From: an uncultured Bacteroidota bacterium
Lineage (GTDB): Bacteria; Bacteroidota; Bacteroidia; Chitinophagales; Chitinophagaceae
Length of the DNA stretch: 64,000 bases
Direction: 5' to 3'
NCBI GenBank assembly: GCA_903887415.1
Contig: CAISPO010000018.1
Coordinates: 1 to 64,000 of the forward strand
This document shows, in pieces, positions 33,761 through 42,335 of the stretch; the stretch's first letter is position 1, and every line of letters starts with the position of its first letter. The notes under the pieces were generated by a model. That model saw nothing but the letters and a program-made list of their open reading frames with translations. It was not told the DNA's origin and made no database searches. The position numbers and the translations under genes are program-made.

Positions 33761-34996
33761 ATGCTGAAACGTGTGCTGATCTTTTTATTTGCTCTTGCTG
33801 TTTACCTGCCTGTTTATGCACAGCATGATACAACAGCTAATGGTACAGCAGACACATCGCACGCGAGCGGGAGCCATCTGCGGATCAGCCTGCTCACATG
33901 CGGCCCCGGGGAGGAGATATACGAAACTTTCGGGCACAGTGCCATCCGCGTCATAGACAGTACCAAGACCGGGCGGCAACGAGATGTGGTTTATAATTAT
34001 GGGTTTTTGGATTCATCACCAGATAATACGGTAACGCATCAGTTTCTGACGGGCCGCATCCAGGTTTACCTCGCTACAAACACCATCGAAGAATTCAATT
34101 ATCAATACAGCGATGAAAAAAGGGGGGTGGAAGAGGCCGTGTTCCTGCTCAGCGATAGCGATAAAAGGGCGCTTGTTGCAGCACTCGAAAATAATGCGCT
34201 GCGCCAGAACCGGTATTATGAATATAGCAGTGCATATGACAATTGCTGCACCCGGATCCTCGGCATTTTCTTCAAAGTTTTCGGAAACCGCTTTGTACCG
34301 GGGCCAACACTGCCAGGCGGCTTAAAGCTAAGGCTCCGGGAATTTACCGACCGGTGCGGCCCGGAAACGATACAGCACAAGTACTGGTTCTCTACTGCTA
34401 TGAACATCCTGTATGGCTGCCGCGCAAACAAAGTGGCTACAAACACGGAATCCATGTATATCGCAGATTATTTTCGCGACGGGATGACGAGGGCCACCAT
34501 TGACGGCCATCCATTGTGCGGCCCGACAATAACGATTTTTGTGGACAATGTGCGGTGGCCTGATGTACCGGATGGGCCACTCATCTTGTTTTGGACAATT
34601 GCTTTAGTTACGATTGCAGGGCTGGTGATGCGGCAACTGTCTTTACTGGGGAGCGTAATGAGCATAATCACCTTATTATTCACCGGCCTGCTCGGATGCT
34701 GTATTATATACTTTTGGGCAATAGATGCAGAGCCGGGCTGGAAAGATAACTTCAATGTCCTTTGGGCGCTGCCGACCAACCTCCTGCTCCCTTTCTGCAG
34801 TTCACGAATTAAGTCGAAATATTCGATTGTGGCTTTGGTCTTAATCGGGGTAAGCCTTGTCATTCATCTGCTAGGGATACAAACCATTCCTTTACATGAG
34901 GTCACTCCTCTTTTGCTAACACAAATATTTGTGTTTGGAGTAATGTACCGGAAGACAGCGTTAGTAAAATCCATTGAGCCGGCGCCACGCAGATAA
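33761..34996 (+). CDS. DUF4105 (Lnb N-terminal-like) membrane protein
   Basis: The 411-aa protein has a signal sequence (LIFLFALAVYLPVYAQ). The DUF4105 domain is at about 40-200, with LLTCGPGEEIYETFGHSAIRV, the HSAIR and YNYG segments, and YDNCCTRI, whose His, Asp and paired Cys are the family's conserved residues. Four or five hydrophobic helices follow at about 265-400. The domain faces the periplasm. DUF4105 resembles the N-terminal half of the lipoprotein N-acyltransferase Lnb and has a papain-like core, so lipid or peptide transfer is possible but unproven here. It sits inside the T9SS gene block but has its own promoter motif. Confidence 0.78.
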   Translation: MLKRVLIFLFALAVYLPVYAQHDTTANGTADTSHASGSHLRISLLTCGPGEEIYETFGHSAIRVIDSTKTGRQRDVVYNYGFLDSSPDNTVTHQFLTGRIQVYLATNTIEEFNYQYSDEKRGVEEAVFLLSDSDKRALVAALENNALRQNRYYEYSSAYDNCCTRILGIFFKVFGNRFVPGPTLPGGLKLRLREFTDRCGPETIQHKYWFSTAMNILYGCRANKVATNTESMYIADYFRDGMTRATIDGHPLCGPTITIFVDNVRWPDVPDGPLILFWTIALVTIAGLVMRQLSLLGSVMSIITLLFTGLLGCCIIYFWAIDAEPGWKDNFNVLWALPTNLLLPFCSSRIKSKYSIVALVLIGVSLVIHLLGIQTIPLHEVTPLLLTQIFVFGVMYRKTALVKSIEPAPRR

Positions 34997-35194
34997 AATG
35001 CAGCGATGCTTTAATATATTTTGTAGCGCTACTTTTGTCCGGCCCTCCGTTTTTTAACTCCGGGTTTATATTTTTTGCCTGGCCTGTTCTATCCAGGATT
35101 TTGACATAGTAAAAAATAAATTATTCTTAATATTCGACCAGAATTTTAGGATATTTTTATATCTTTAGCCTTACTTGGCACAATAATTGATTAT

Positions 35195-35208
35195 ATTTTA
35201 TATAAAAT
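35195..35208. promoter_or_regulatory. AT palindrome ATTTTATATAAAAT upstream of a T9SS gene
   Basis: A 14-bp perfect palindrome ends 10 nt before the ATG at 35219, in an AT-rich 222-bp intergenic region. It could be a regulator site or part of a promoter; no TAnnTTTG motif is near. Confidence 0.35.
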
Positions 35209-35218
35209 CGGGACTATA

Positions 35219-37741
35219 ATGAAGAACTCTACATTGCATCGCTTTGGAGGCGCTGGTTCGCTTGTTGCCCAAAGTATTGCCGCTATTATTACGTTTCGCC
35301 GCAATCTTTTCACAACCCAAAATTGCAGGCTCCTGATCGCCGGATTCCTGTTGTTGCTTGGGAGCGCGGGCAATAAAGCGCTGGCAATTACGACAACTTA
35401 TTACTACCCAAGCTCTGTAACCGCAGGCTCGAATGCTACGTATTGCGTAGGCGCTACGGCTGCAGCGCTCACAGGTACCGCGCCAACCGCTGGTACCACC
35501 ACTGCCCCCAGCGCTTCGGTAAGCTGGACCTGGTATTACAACACCAGCGGCGCTACAGGTACGCTTGCCGGGGCTACGGCCGTAACATCTGGGACATATA
35601 CAGCCGGGGCTGCTGCCGCTTCTATCCCGCTTGCCGGCACCAGTATCTCTACCGCAACCGCCGGGGTTTATTACTACTTCATTTACCTGACCTATACAAG
35701 TGGTGCAGGCTCGGGAACTTTATATTCGAACCTGGTTACAATCACCGTTAATGATGCCGGAACGCTTTCCGGGCCATCGAGCCTGTGCGTGGGCTCAACG
35801 GGCTCCTTCAGCAGTACGGCTACCGGGGGTACCTGGAGCGCCAGTTCCGGAATTGCCTCTATTGACCCTACCGGGCTTGCAACTGGCCTCTCACAGGGAG
35901 TTACCTCTATTATTTACAATGTTTCCGGCTGCACATCCAGCGCTACACTAACGGTAAATGCGGCTCCTGTTGCTATTACCGGAACACCCGTTGCCTGCCC
36001 TGGTACCACCACATCATTAGCAGATGCTTCCACCGGAGGCACCTGGAGCAGCAGCATACCCGGTACAGCAACTGTTGATGCCGCCGGCCTTGTAACCGGT
36101 GTGGCAGCAGGAACAACAACAATCGTATATGATAATAGCTGCGGCACTCCCGCTTCGGTTGTTGTAACGATCAACCCGATCCCCCCCGCTATTACACCGT
36201 CTAACCCCACTGTATGCAACGGCGGTGGAACAGTAACAGTAAGCGACCCTTCGGCTGGCGGCACCTGGAGCAGCTCAAACTCTGCGGTAGCACCTGTTGC
36301 GACAACCGGCATTAACACAGGCCAGATTACCGGGCTTGTTGTGGGAACCGCGAATATCACTTACACTTTACTTGGATGCAATATAAGCACGGTCGTTACT
36401 GTTGAACCGTTGCCAGGGCCGATCCTGGGGGCATTAAATGAGTGCCAGGCAACTTCAATTACACTTTCTGATGCCATTGGCGGCGGCACGTGGAGCAGTA
36501 CCACTCCATCAGTTGCTGTTATTGATCCCGTGACCGGAGTAGTTACCGGTATCAGCGGCGGCACTACCATAATTATCTATACAAATGCATGTGGTTCAGA
36601 TTCGGCAGTAGATGTTTCAATTCCGGCTCCTGATTCGCTCATTGGTCCATATACCGCCTGTGTAGGGGCAACTACCACATTTGCAGACGTTACACTTGGC
36701 GGCACCTGGAGCAGCAGCAATACTTCAGTAGCAACCGTACTTTCGGGATCAGGCATAGTTACCGGCGTGAGCGGCGGAACAGCCATCATCACTTACACAA
36801 TACCTCCGGGCTGTTCCAATAGCAGGCTGGTTAGCATCAATCCGGCACCGGCGGCCATAGGCGGCACTAAGCAGGTTTGCCCCGGCGCAACCACGACTTT
36901 GACCAATTCGCTGCACGGATTCTGGACCAGTGCTCAGACCTATATAGCCAGTGTGGGATACACTACGGGTATCGTGACGGGCATTATACCTGATACCGCC
37001 AATATCACGTTCACAGACAGCGCCGGCTGCAGCATAGGCACTACCGTAACCGTAAATCCCGCTCCTGAGCAGATCACCGGCGGTATTACCACCTGCGCTT
37101 CGAGCACAGACACCGTATTTGATGCTACACCAGGCGGCACATGGTCTAGCAGTAACCATAGCATAGCCACCATAGACCCCATAGGCGTAATAACTACCAT
37201 TACCGGCGGCACCAGCCTGATCAGCTACACAATTGGTGACGGCTGCGCCGCAACCAAAGTTGTGACGGTGAACACTTTGCCAGCAGCTACGGTAACCTAC
37301 GATTTTGCTACCAATTCCTTCTTCACGGATACTTTTTATGTCAGCTACCAATGGTACGACAGCCTGCAGGGATTGATACCCGGCGCTACCTCCTACCAGA
37401 CCGCAGCGCTCTACAATGGCAACTACTGGGTAGTGGTTACCGATACCAATGGCTGTATGGCAAGCGGCACACCGGTGCATTACAACATAAACATGGTAGG
37501 CGTGCAAAACCAGGCTGCCACATTACTGCGTGTTTATCCTAACCCGGTTACTAATATGCTGTACATTGAGTCGTCAGTAAGGGTACGCGCGGTTATCAGC
37601 AGCATAGACGGAAAGACAGAGATGGAGCAGGCTGATGCGAAAGAAATAAACACCAGCAGCCTGGCAAATGGTATGTATTTCATATCACTATACAATGACA
37701 GCGGCGTAAGGCTGATGGTGCAAAAAATAATAAAACAATAG
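35219..37741 (+). CDS. T9SS-secreted protein with seven Ig-like repeats
   Basis: The 840-aa protein has an unusually long N-terminus: about 35 polar residues precede the hydrophobic core (LLIAGFLLLLGSAGNKALA, ending near residue 58). A first beta domain is rich in Thr, Ala and Gly (to about 175). Seven repeats of about 70 residues follow, most built on GGTWSSSN...VTGxxxGTxxIxYTxxGC and PxxIxGxxxxCxG; the sixth reads HGFWTS. A SYQWYDS domain and a sorting domain (LRVYPNPVTNMLYIE ... GMYFISLY ... KIIKQ) end it. The repeats resemble bacterial Ig-like (BIG_2) folds. It is probably a rod-like surface adhesin. Confidence 0.8.
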   Translation: MKNSTLHRFGGAGSLVAQSIAAIITFRRNLFTTQNCRLLIAGFLLLLGSAGNKALAITTTYYYPSSVTAGSNATYCVGATAAALTGTAPTAGTTTAPSASVSWTWYYNTSGATGTLAGATAVTSGTYTAGAAAASIPLAGTSISTATAGVYYYFIYLTYTSGAGSGTLYSNLVTITVNDAGTLSGPSSLCVGSTGSFSSTATGGTWSASSGIASIDPTGLATGLSQGVTSIIYNVSGCTSSATLTVNAAPVAITGTPVACPGTTTSLADASTGGTWSSSIPGTATVDAAGLVTGVAAGTTTIVYDNSCGTPASVVVTINPIPPAITPSNPTVCNGGGTVTVSDPSAGGTWSSSNSAVAPVATTGINTGQITGLVVGTANITYTLLGCNISTVVTVEPLPGPILGALNECQATSITLSDAIGGGTWSSTTPSVAVIDPVTGVVTGISGGTTIIIYTNACGSDSAVDVSIPAPDSLIGPYTACVGATTTFADVTLGGTWSSSNTSVATVLSGSGIVTGVSGGTAIITYTIPPGCSNSRLVSINPAPAAIGGTKQVCPGATTTLTNSLHGFWTSAQTYIASVGYTTGIVTGIIPDTANITFTDSAGCSIGTTVTVNPAPEQITGGITTCASSTDTVFDATPGGTWSSSNHSIATIDPIGVITTITGGTSLISYTIGDGCAATKVVTVNTLPAATVTYDFATNSFFTDTFYVSYQWYDSLQGLIPGATSYQTAALYNGNYWVVVTDTNGCMASGTPVHYNINMVGVQNQAATLLRVYPNPVTNMLYIESSVRVRAVISSIDGKTEMEQADAKEINTSSLANGMYFISLYNDSGVRLMVQKIIKQ

Positions 37742-37834
37742 TTTGCTTTACTACGCTGTGCAGATAGCTATCTGTACAGCTTTGGAATCATTAGGTTTCT
37801 GCTATAAATTGCCTCAATTTTTATAATAAGATTT

Positions 37835-40800
37835 ATGAAAAAAATTTACTTATTGTTTGTTTTTTGTTGCCTGAGCTTTTCGGGCTTTTCTGCTACCTGG
37901 TATTCTATTGCTGCCGGGGGCGCTGTTAATACGCTTACTAACTGGAATAGCCTGGCCAGTGGTGCCGGTGTTACTCCTCCCGCCGGGCAATTTGCCGTTG
38001 CCGGAGATATATGGGTAGTACAGTCGAATATGACTATTGCGGGCGCTGCAGCCTGGACACTTGGTGGCTCACTGCAGATCAATACTGGTTCCAGTATCAG
38101 GAAAAGCGCAGCTGCGGGTACCAATACGATCACCATTGGCGGAAACCTCACGTTGGCAGGAACAGGCGTTATATCCTATGCTGCCGCACCTGCGGGAAGC
38201 ATTATCATTAACCTGGCGGGTAATCTGAGCCTCACCGGCACTTCGACAATTACCAATCCCGGAACGGGGACGAATACGATCAACTTCAGCGGCGCAGGCA
38301 CCCTGGCGGCACCGCAAACAATAACATGGACCAGCACCGGTACAAGCACGAATACTTCGTTGACAGTAAATACCGGTACTTATGTACAATTGCTTAGCAA
38401 TGTACCGCTGCCAACCGGCTCACCAACCGGTATGACAGTTAACGGCTCCCTTGTCTGCGGCACATTTGTTATGAGCTCTGGCACAACAGACGCATTTACC
38501 GTATCTTCAGGCGCTAATTTTTACACGGCAAACGCAGGTGGTATCAATGGCTCCGTGACTGCAATGTCTTCGACTTCTTTCAGCAGCACGGCCAACTACA
38601 TTTACAATGGTGCTGTAGCCCAGGTAACAGGCACCTTGTTACCAACTGCCATTAACTCCGGAGGATCAGTGACCATTAATAATAGCAGTACCGGAGTAAC
38701 CCTATCGCAGACAACGAATTTTGCTTCCGGTGTTAACCTGAACCTGGAGAATGGCACCTTAATCAATACTGCTGCCAACCTTGTAATGGCATCCGGTTCA
38801 AATGTGAATTGCGACAATGGCAATATAGCTGTAGCGGCTACAACATATAGCGGCGTAAACCTGACTTATATGGACTTAGGCATAAACGCTGCTGCTGTAA
38901 CTACAGGTAACGAATGGCCGGCTGCGTTTACTGGCAACGTAGTAGTCAATAAAGCAATTTCCACAGGTACTGTTACTCTTAATGGGAGCAAAGCAGTTAC
39001 GGGGCCGATAACACTTGATGCAGGTACTCTGGATGTTTCCGCCACTAGTTATAATATTTCGCTTACGGGTAACTGGATCAATAATGAGCTTTCTTCCGCT
39101 TTCCCCTTTAATGCAGAAGCAGGGACCGTAACAATGAATGGCATAGCACCTCAGACTATCGGAGGGTCCAACAGCTCATTTTTTAATAATTTTACGATAA
39201 ATAATGCTGCTGGGGTGTCTCTGGCCGGAGTTCCTGAGTATGTGAACGGAACGTTTACTTTTGTAAATGGCCGTTTGAATGTTGGCTCCACAGCTATCTT
39301 TTTTGGCCCTTTGACTCCCGCTATTGCCGGAACGCTTTCATCAGCAAATATGATCGTTTGCACTCCGTCGAGTATTGTAGGAAAGGGTATGGGTGGAAGC
39401 GGCTCGTTTACCTTTCCTGTAGGAGACGGGGCAGGGAATTACACACCCATTACAATTAATATGACCGGAAGCGCTTTCATAAGCAGCTCCGGGATGAGTG
39501 TTCAGATGAACAATGTAAAAGACCCTAACAATGCTGATGTTTCAAACTATATCAACCGTTACTGGAATATATCTACATCTGCTATTACAACACCTATATA
39601 TACTGCTGTAGCTACTTATGTACCAGGTGATGTAGTAGGAACCGAGGCGAATATTTCTGCCGGGGAATATCCCTTGGCGCTGCCGTGGAATAAATATGGT
39701 GTGACAAATACAGCTACCCATACCCTGACAACCGGTACAATAACAGCACTTGGAGGAGACATCAGCGGCATATCTACTGCTGGCCCTACTGTTACCGCTT
39801 CAGCGAGCACTTCGATCTGTGCTGGTTACAGCACTCCGATCTCTGTGGCTTCTGCGACCGGTGATCCGACCCTTAGTTATTCATGGGCGCCTGCAGGCAG
39901 CCTCTCTGTTGCAACAGGCGTATCTGTGATTGCTACGCCGACCATTACCACTACTTATACGGTTACTGTTACCGACGGCAATGGTTTTACCTCAACCGCT
40001 ACTACGACTGTTACAGTGAATTCTTCACCAAGTATCACCAGCCCCGGCATAGTATGCGTGGGACTGATAGCATTTCTCAACGGGACTCCCGGCGGGGGTG
40101 CCTGGGTTAGTACTGTCCCGACTGTCGGAACCGTTGATCCTGTATCTGGTGCGGTAGAGGGGATCGGAGCGGGTACTACCATTATTTCTTATACCGCCCT
40201 GGGCTGTACCAGCACGTCAATAATGACCGTAGTAGCATCGCCTGCTTCAATAAGCGGCCCTAATACTGTATGCGTAGGCAATAGTATAACCCTTATAGAA
40301 ACAAGCCCCGGCGGTACTTGGTCAACATCTGACCTCACCGTATCTCTCGGTTCTACGGGCATAGTAACCGGCAACTCTGCCGGGACTGCAACCATTTCGT
40401 ATACTACTATAGCGTGCAATCCCACTACCTATGTGGTTACCGTTAACGCTTATCCATCGGCAATAACCGCCCCTACTTCCTTATGTATGGGCGCTGTTAC
40501 CACCCTTGCAGACCTTACCAGCGGTGGAAACTGGACCAGCAGCAATGCTGGTATAGCGCCCGTAGGCTCAGCCAGCGGTATTGTTTCCGGTAGTGCTGTA
40601 GGGACAGCTACGATAACCTATACTGCGGGCGGCTGCGCTGTAACCCAGCCCATGACCGTAAATCCTGCGCCGTCTGCCATCATAGGGCTGTCTGTAGTTT
40701 GTGTGGGCGGCACACTGCCATTAACCGACATAACTGCTGGCGGCACCTGGAGCACCAGCGCTGCGTACGTGGCCACAGTTGATCCTACGGGCAATGTTAC

Positions 40801-42247
40801 CGGTATTTTGCCTGGCGCTGCTGCCACCATCTTCTATACGGCCGGCGGATGTGCTGCAAGCCAGGTTGTCAGTGTCGTAGCCAGCCCATCTGTTATTGGC
40901 GGGCTTTCCGCTGTTTGTGTTGGCGATTCCATATTACTGACCGACTCTGTGGGGGGCGGCGTCTGGAGTAGCAGTGCTTCCGGCAGTGCATCGATAGCCA
41001 CGCCCCCGGGAACGGTCAAAGGCATTGCGCCAGGCTCTGTTACCATTACTTATACCTTGCCCGGATGTCCAACAGCCGTTACACACAATGTTACCGTAAA
41101 CCCTGTTCCGGGGCCAATAACCGGCGTAACGACTTTGTGTGACGGCATCCCCTCAGAAGTATATGACCTAACAAATGGGGGTACCTGGAGCACCATCGAT
41201 ACGTTTGTAGCGGTAGCCAAACCAACACCGATAGGAGGCTCAATTGGTACCGGAACGGTAACAGGTGTATCATTAGGGGTCACGAGCATCGTCTATACAA
41301 TGCCCAATGGTTGTTTTGTACTCTGGCAGGTAACGGTGAACCCGGCCGCGCCGCCTATATCCGGTACGGATACGATATGCGCTACCGGTTCGGCATGGCT
41401 CACTGATATTGTGGGTGGCGGTAACTGGACGAGCAGCAATCCTGCTGTAGCTACGATAACCAGTACTACCGGCCTGCTCACCGGCCTTGTTACGGGTATT
41501 ACCTATATTGTTTACACGCTCCCTACCGGGTGTTCCACCTCTCTGCTGGAGACAAGCATTCCCCCGGTGGCGCCTATTATAGGCGCATCGCATGTGTGTA
41601 GCGGCTCAGTGGTCAACCTTGCTGACACTGCGGGGGGTGGTACCTGGAGCAGCTCAAACATCTATGTTGCCCAAGTGGATTCTGCCGGAAAGCTCACTGC
41701 TTTATATCCTGACACGGTAGTTATCACTTATATGGTATCTGCTTTCAAAGGCTGCTATGCCAATGAAACGATCACAGTTAACCCGCTGCCTACGCCGGTC
41801 ATTACTTATAATTACGGTACTCACAGCGTGAGCACTTCCGGTTTCTACAGCAGCTATCAATGGTATAATGACAATACCGGCCTTATACCGGGCGCAACCG
41901 GCGCTGCCTATTCGTTGCCGCATGCAAATGATTCTGTTTCTGTAACCGTGACCGATGCAAACGGTTGTACCGGATCTGCAAGCTGGTTCTACTATGACTA
42001 TACCGGTGTTAAAAATATAAATGCTGCGAGTGCGAGGATATATCCTAACCCGGCTACAACCACGCTGTTCATTGAGTCGGCAGTGGCCGTTCGTGCTGTC
42101 GTAAATGCCGTAGATGGCAAGATGATTATAGACCAGGCAGATGCGAAGCAACTGGATATTACCGACCTCGCAAGCGGCGTGTACATCGTTACACTCTATG
42201 ATGATGGCGGACAGGCTGTACTTACGGGCAAGCTGGTGAAAGAGTAG
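37835..42247 (+). CDS. Very large T9SS-secreted protein: beta-solenoid plus eight Ig-like repeats
   Basis: The 1470-aa protein has a signal peptide (KKIYLLFVFCCLSFSGFSA). About 600 residues are rich in Thr, Asn and Gly with short periodic strands (GGNLTLAGTGVISYAA, LAGNLSLTGTSTITN), typical of a beta-solenoid. Then come a PKD-like unit (LSYSWAPAGSLSV) and eight repeats of about 70 residues with GG(T/N/V)W(S/T)SS. The C-terminal module (SYQWYND, then ARIYPNPATTTLFIE ... GVYIVTLY ... KLVKE) matches those of the genes at 31808 and 35219. It would extend far from the cell surface, as in gliding or adhesion proteins. Frames on the other strand here are artefacts of the repeats. Confidence 0.8.
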   Translation: MKKIYLLFVFCCLSFSGFSATWYSIAAGGAVNTLTNWNSLASGAGVTPPAGQFAVAGDIWVVQSNMTIAGAAAWTLGGSLQINTGSSIRKSAAAGTNTITIGGNLTLAGTGVISYAAAPAGSIIINLAGNLSLTGTSTITNPGTGTNTINFSGAGTLAAPQTITWTSTGTSTNTSLTVNTGTYVQLLSNVPLPTGSPTGMTVNGSLVCGTFVMSSGTTDAFTVSSGANFYTANAGGINGSVTAMSSTSFSSTANYIYNGAVAQVTGTLLPTAINSGGSVTINNSSTGVTLSQTTNFASGVNLNLENGTLINTAANLVMASGSNVNCDNGNIAVAATTYSGVNLTYMDLGINAAAVTTGNEWPAAFTGNVVVNKAISTGTVTLNGSKAVTGPITLDAGTLDVSATSYNISLTGNWINNELSSAFPFNAEAGTVTMNGIAPQTIGGSNSSFFNNFTINNAAGVSLAGVPEYVNGTFTFVNGRLNVGSTAIFFGPLTPAIAGTLSSANMIVCTPSSIVGKGMGGSGSFTFPVGDGAGNYTPITINMTGSAFISSSGMSVQMNNVKDPNNADVSNYINRYWNISTSAITTPIYTAVATYVPGDVVGTEANISAGEYPLALPWNKYGVTNTATHTLTTGTITALGGDISGISTAGPTVTASASTSICAGYSTPISVASATGDPTLSYSWAPAGSLSVATGVSVIATPTITTTYTVTVTDGNGFTSTATTTVTVNSSPSITSPGIVCVGLIAFLNGTPGGGAWVSTVPTVGTVDPVSGAVEGIGAGTTIISYTALGCTSTSIMTVVASPASISGPNTVCVGNSITLIETSPGGTWSTSDLTVSLGSTGIVTGNSAGTATISYTTIACNPTTYVVTVNAYPSAITAPTSLCMGAVTTLADLTSGGNWTSSNAGIAPVGSASGIVSGSAVGTATITYTAGGCAVTQPMTVNPAPSAIIGLSVVCVGGTLPLTDITAGGTWSTSAAYVATVDPTGNVTGILPGAAATIFYTAGGCAASQVVSVVASPSVIGGLSAVCVGDSILLTDSVGGGVWSSSASGSASIATPPGTVKGIAPGSVTITYTLPGCPTAVTHNVTVNPVPGPITGVTTLCDGIPSEVYDLTNGGTWSTIDTFVAVAKPTPIGGSIGTGTVTGVSLGVTSIVYTMPNGCFVLWQVTVNPAAPPISGTDTICATGSAWLTDIVGGGNWTSSNPAVATITSTTGLLTGLVTGITYIVYTLPTGCSTSLLETSIPPVAPIIGASHVCSGSVVNLADTAGGGTWSSSNIYVAQVDSAGKLTALYPDTVVITYMVSAFKGCYANETITVNPLPTPVITYNYGTHSVSTSGFYSSYQWYNDNTGLIPGATGAAYSLPHANDSVSVTVTDANGCTGSASWFYYDYTGVKNINAASARIYPNPATTTLFIESAVAVRAVVNAVDGKMIIDQADAKQLDITDLASGVYIVTLYDDGGQAVLTGKLVKE

Positions 42248-42271
42248 TTATTCTGAAATTCAATTATAGTC

Positions 42272-42300
42272 AGAGCCCCGGTTTTTCGGGGCTCTTTTTT
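42272..42300 (+). terminator. Rho-independent terminator after the large T9SS gene
   Basis: A 9-bp stem AGAGCCCCG/CGGGGCTCT (42272-42280, 42287-42295) with a T-rich loop is followed by a run of T. It also separates the T9SS block from the TMTC-like gene. Confidence 0.9.
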
Positions 42301-42335
42301 TGCGGCTTGCCATAAGAAAAGTATATTTATACCGC

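Noticed and set aside
36749-37507. A 252-aa open frame on the minus strand inside the Ig-repeat gene, with similar ones across 35900-41600
   Set aside because: The frames follow the 210-bp repeats of the plus-strand genes and have no signal, start context or family resemblance. They are shadows of biased codon use in Thr/Ser/Gly-rich repeats.
35700-41760. Regularly spaced repeats that might suggest a CRISPR or satellite array
   Set aside because: The period (about 210 bp) is coding, units are diverged at DNA level, and both genes stay in frame. No CRISPR-type short repeats with unique spacers are present.
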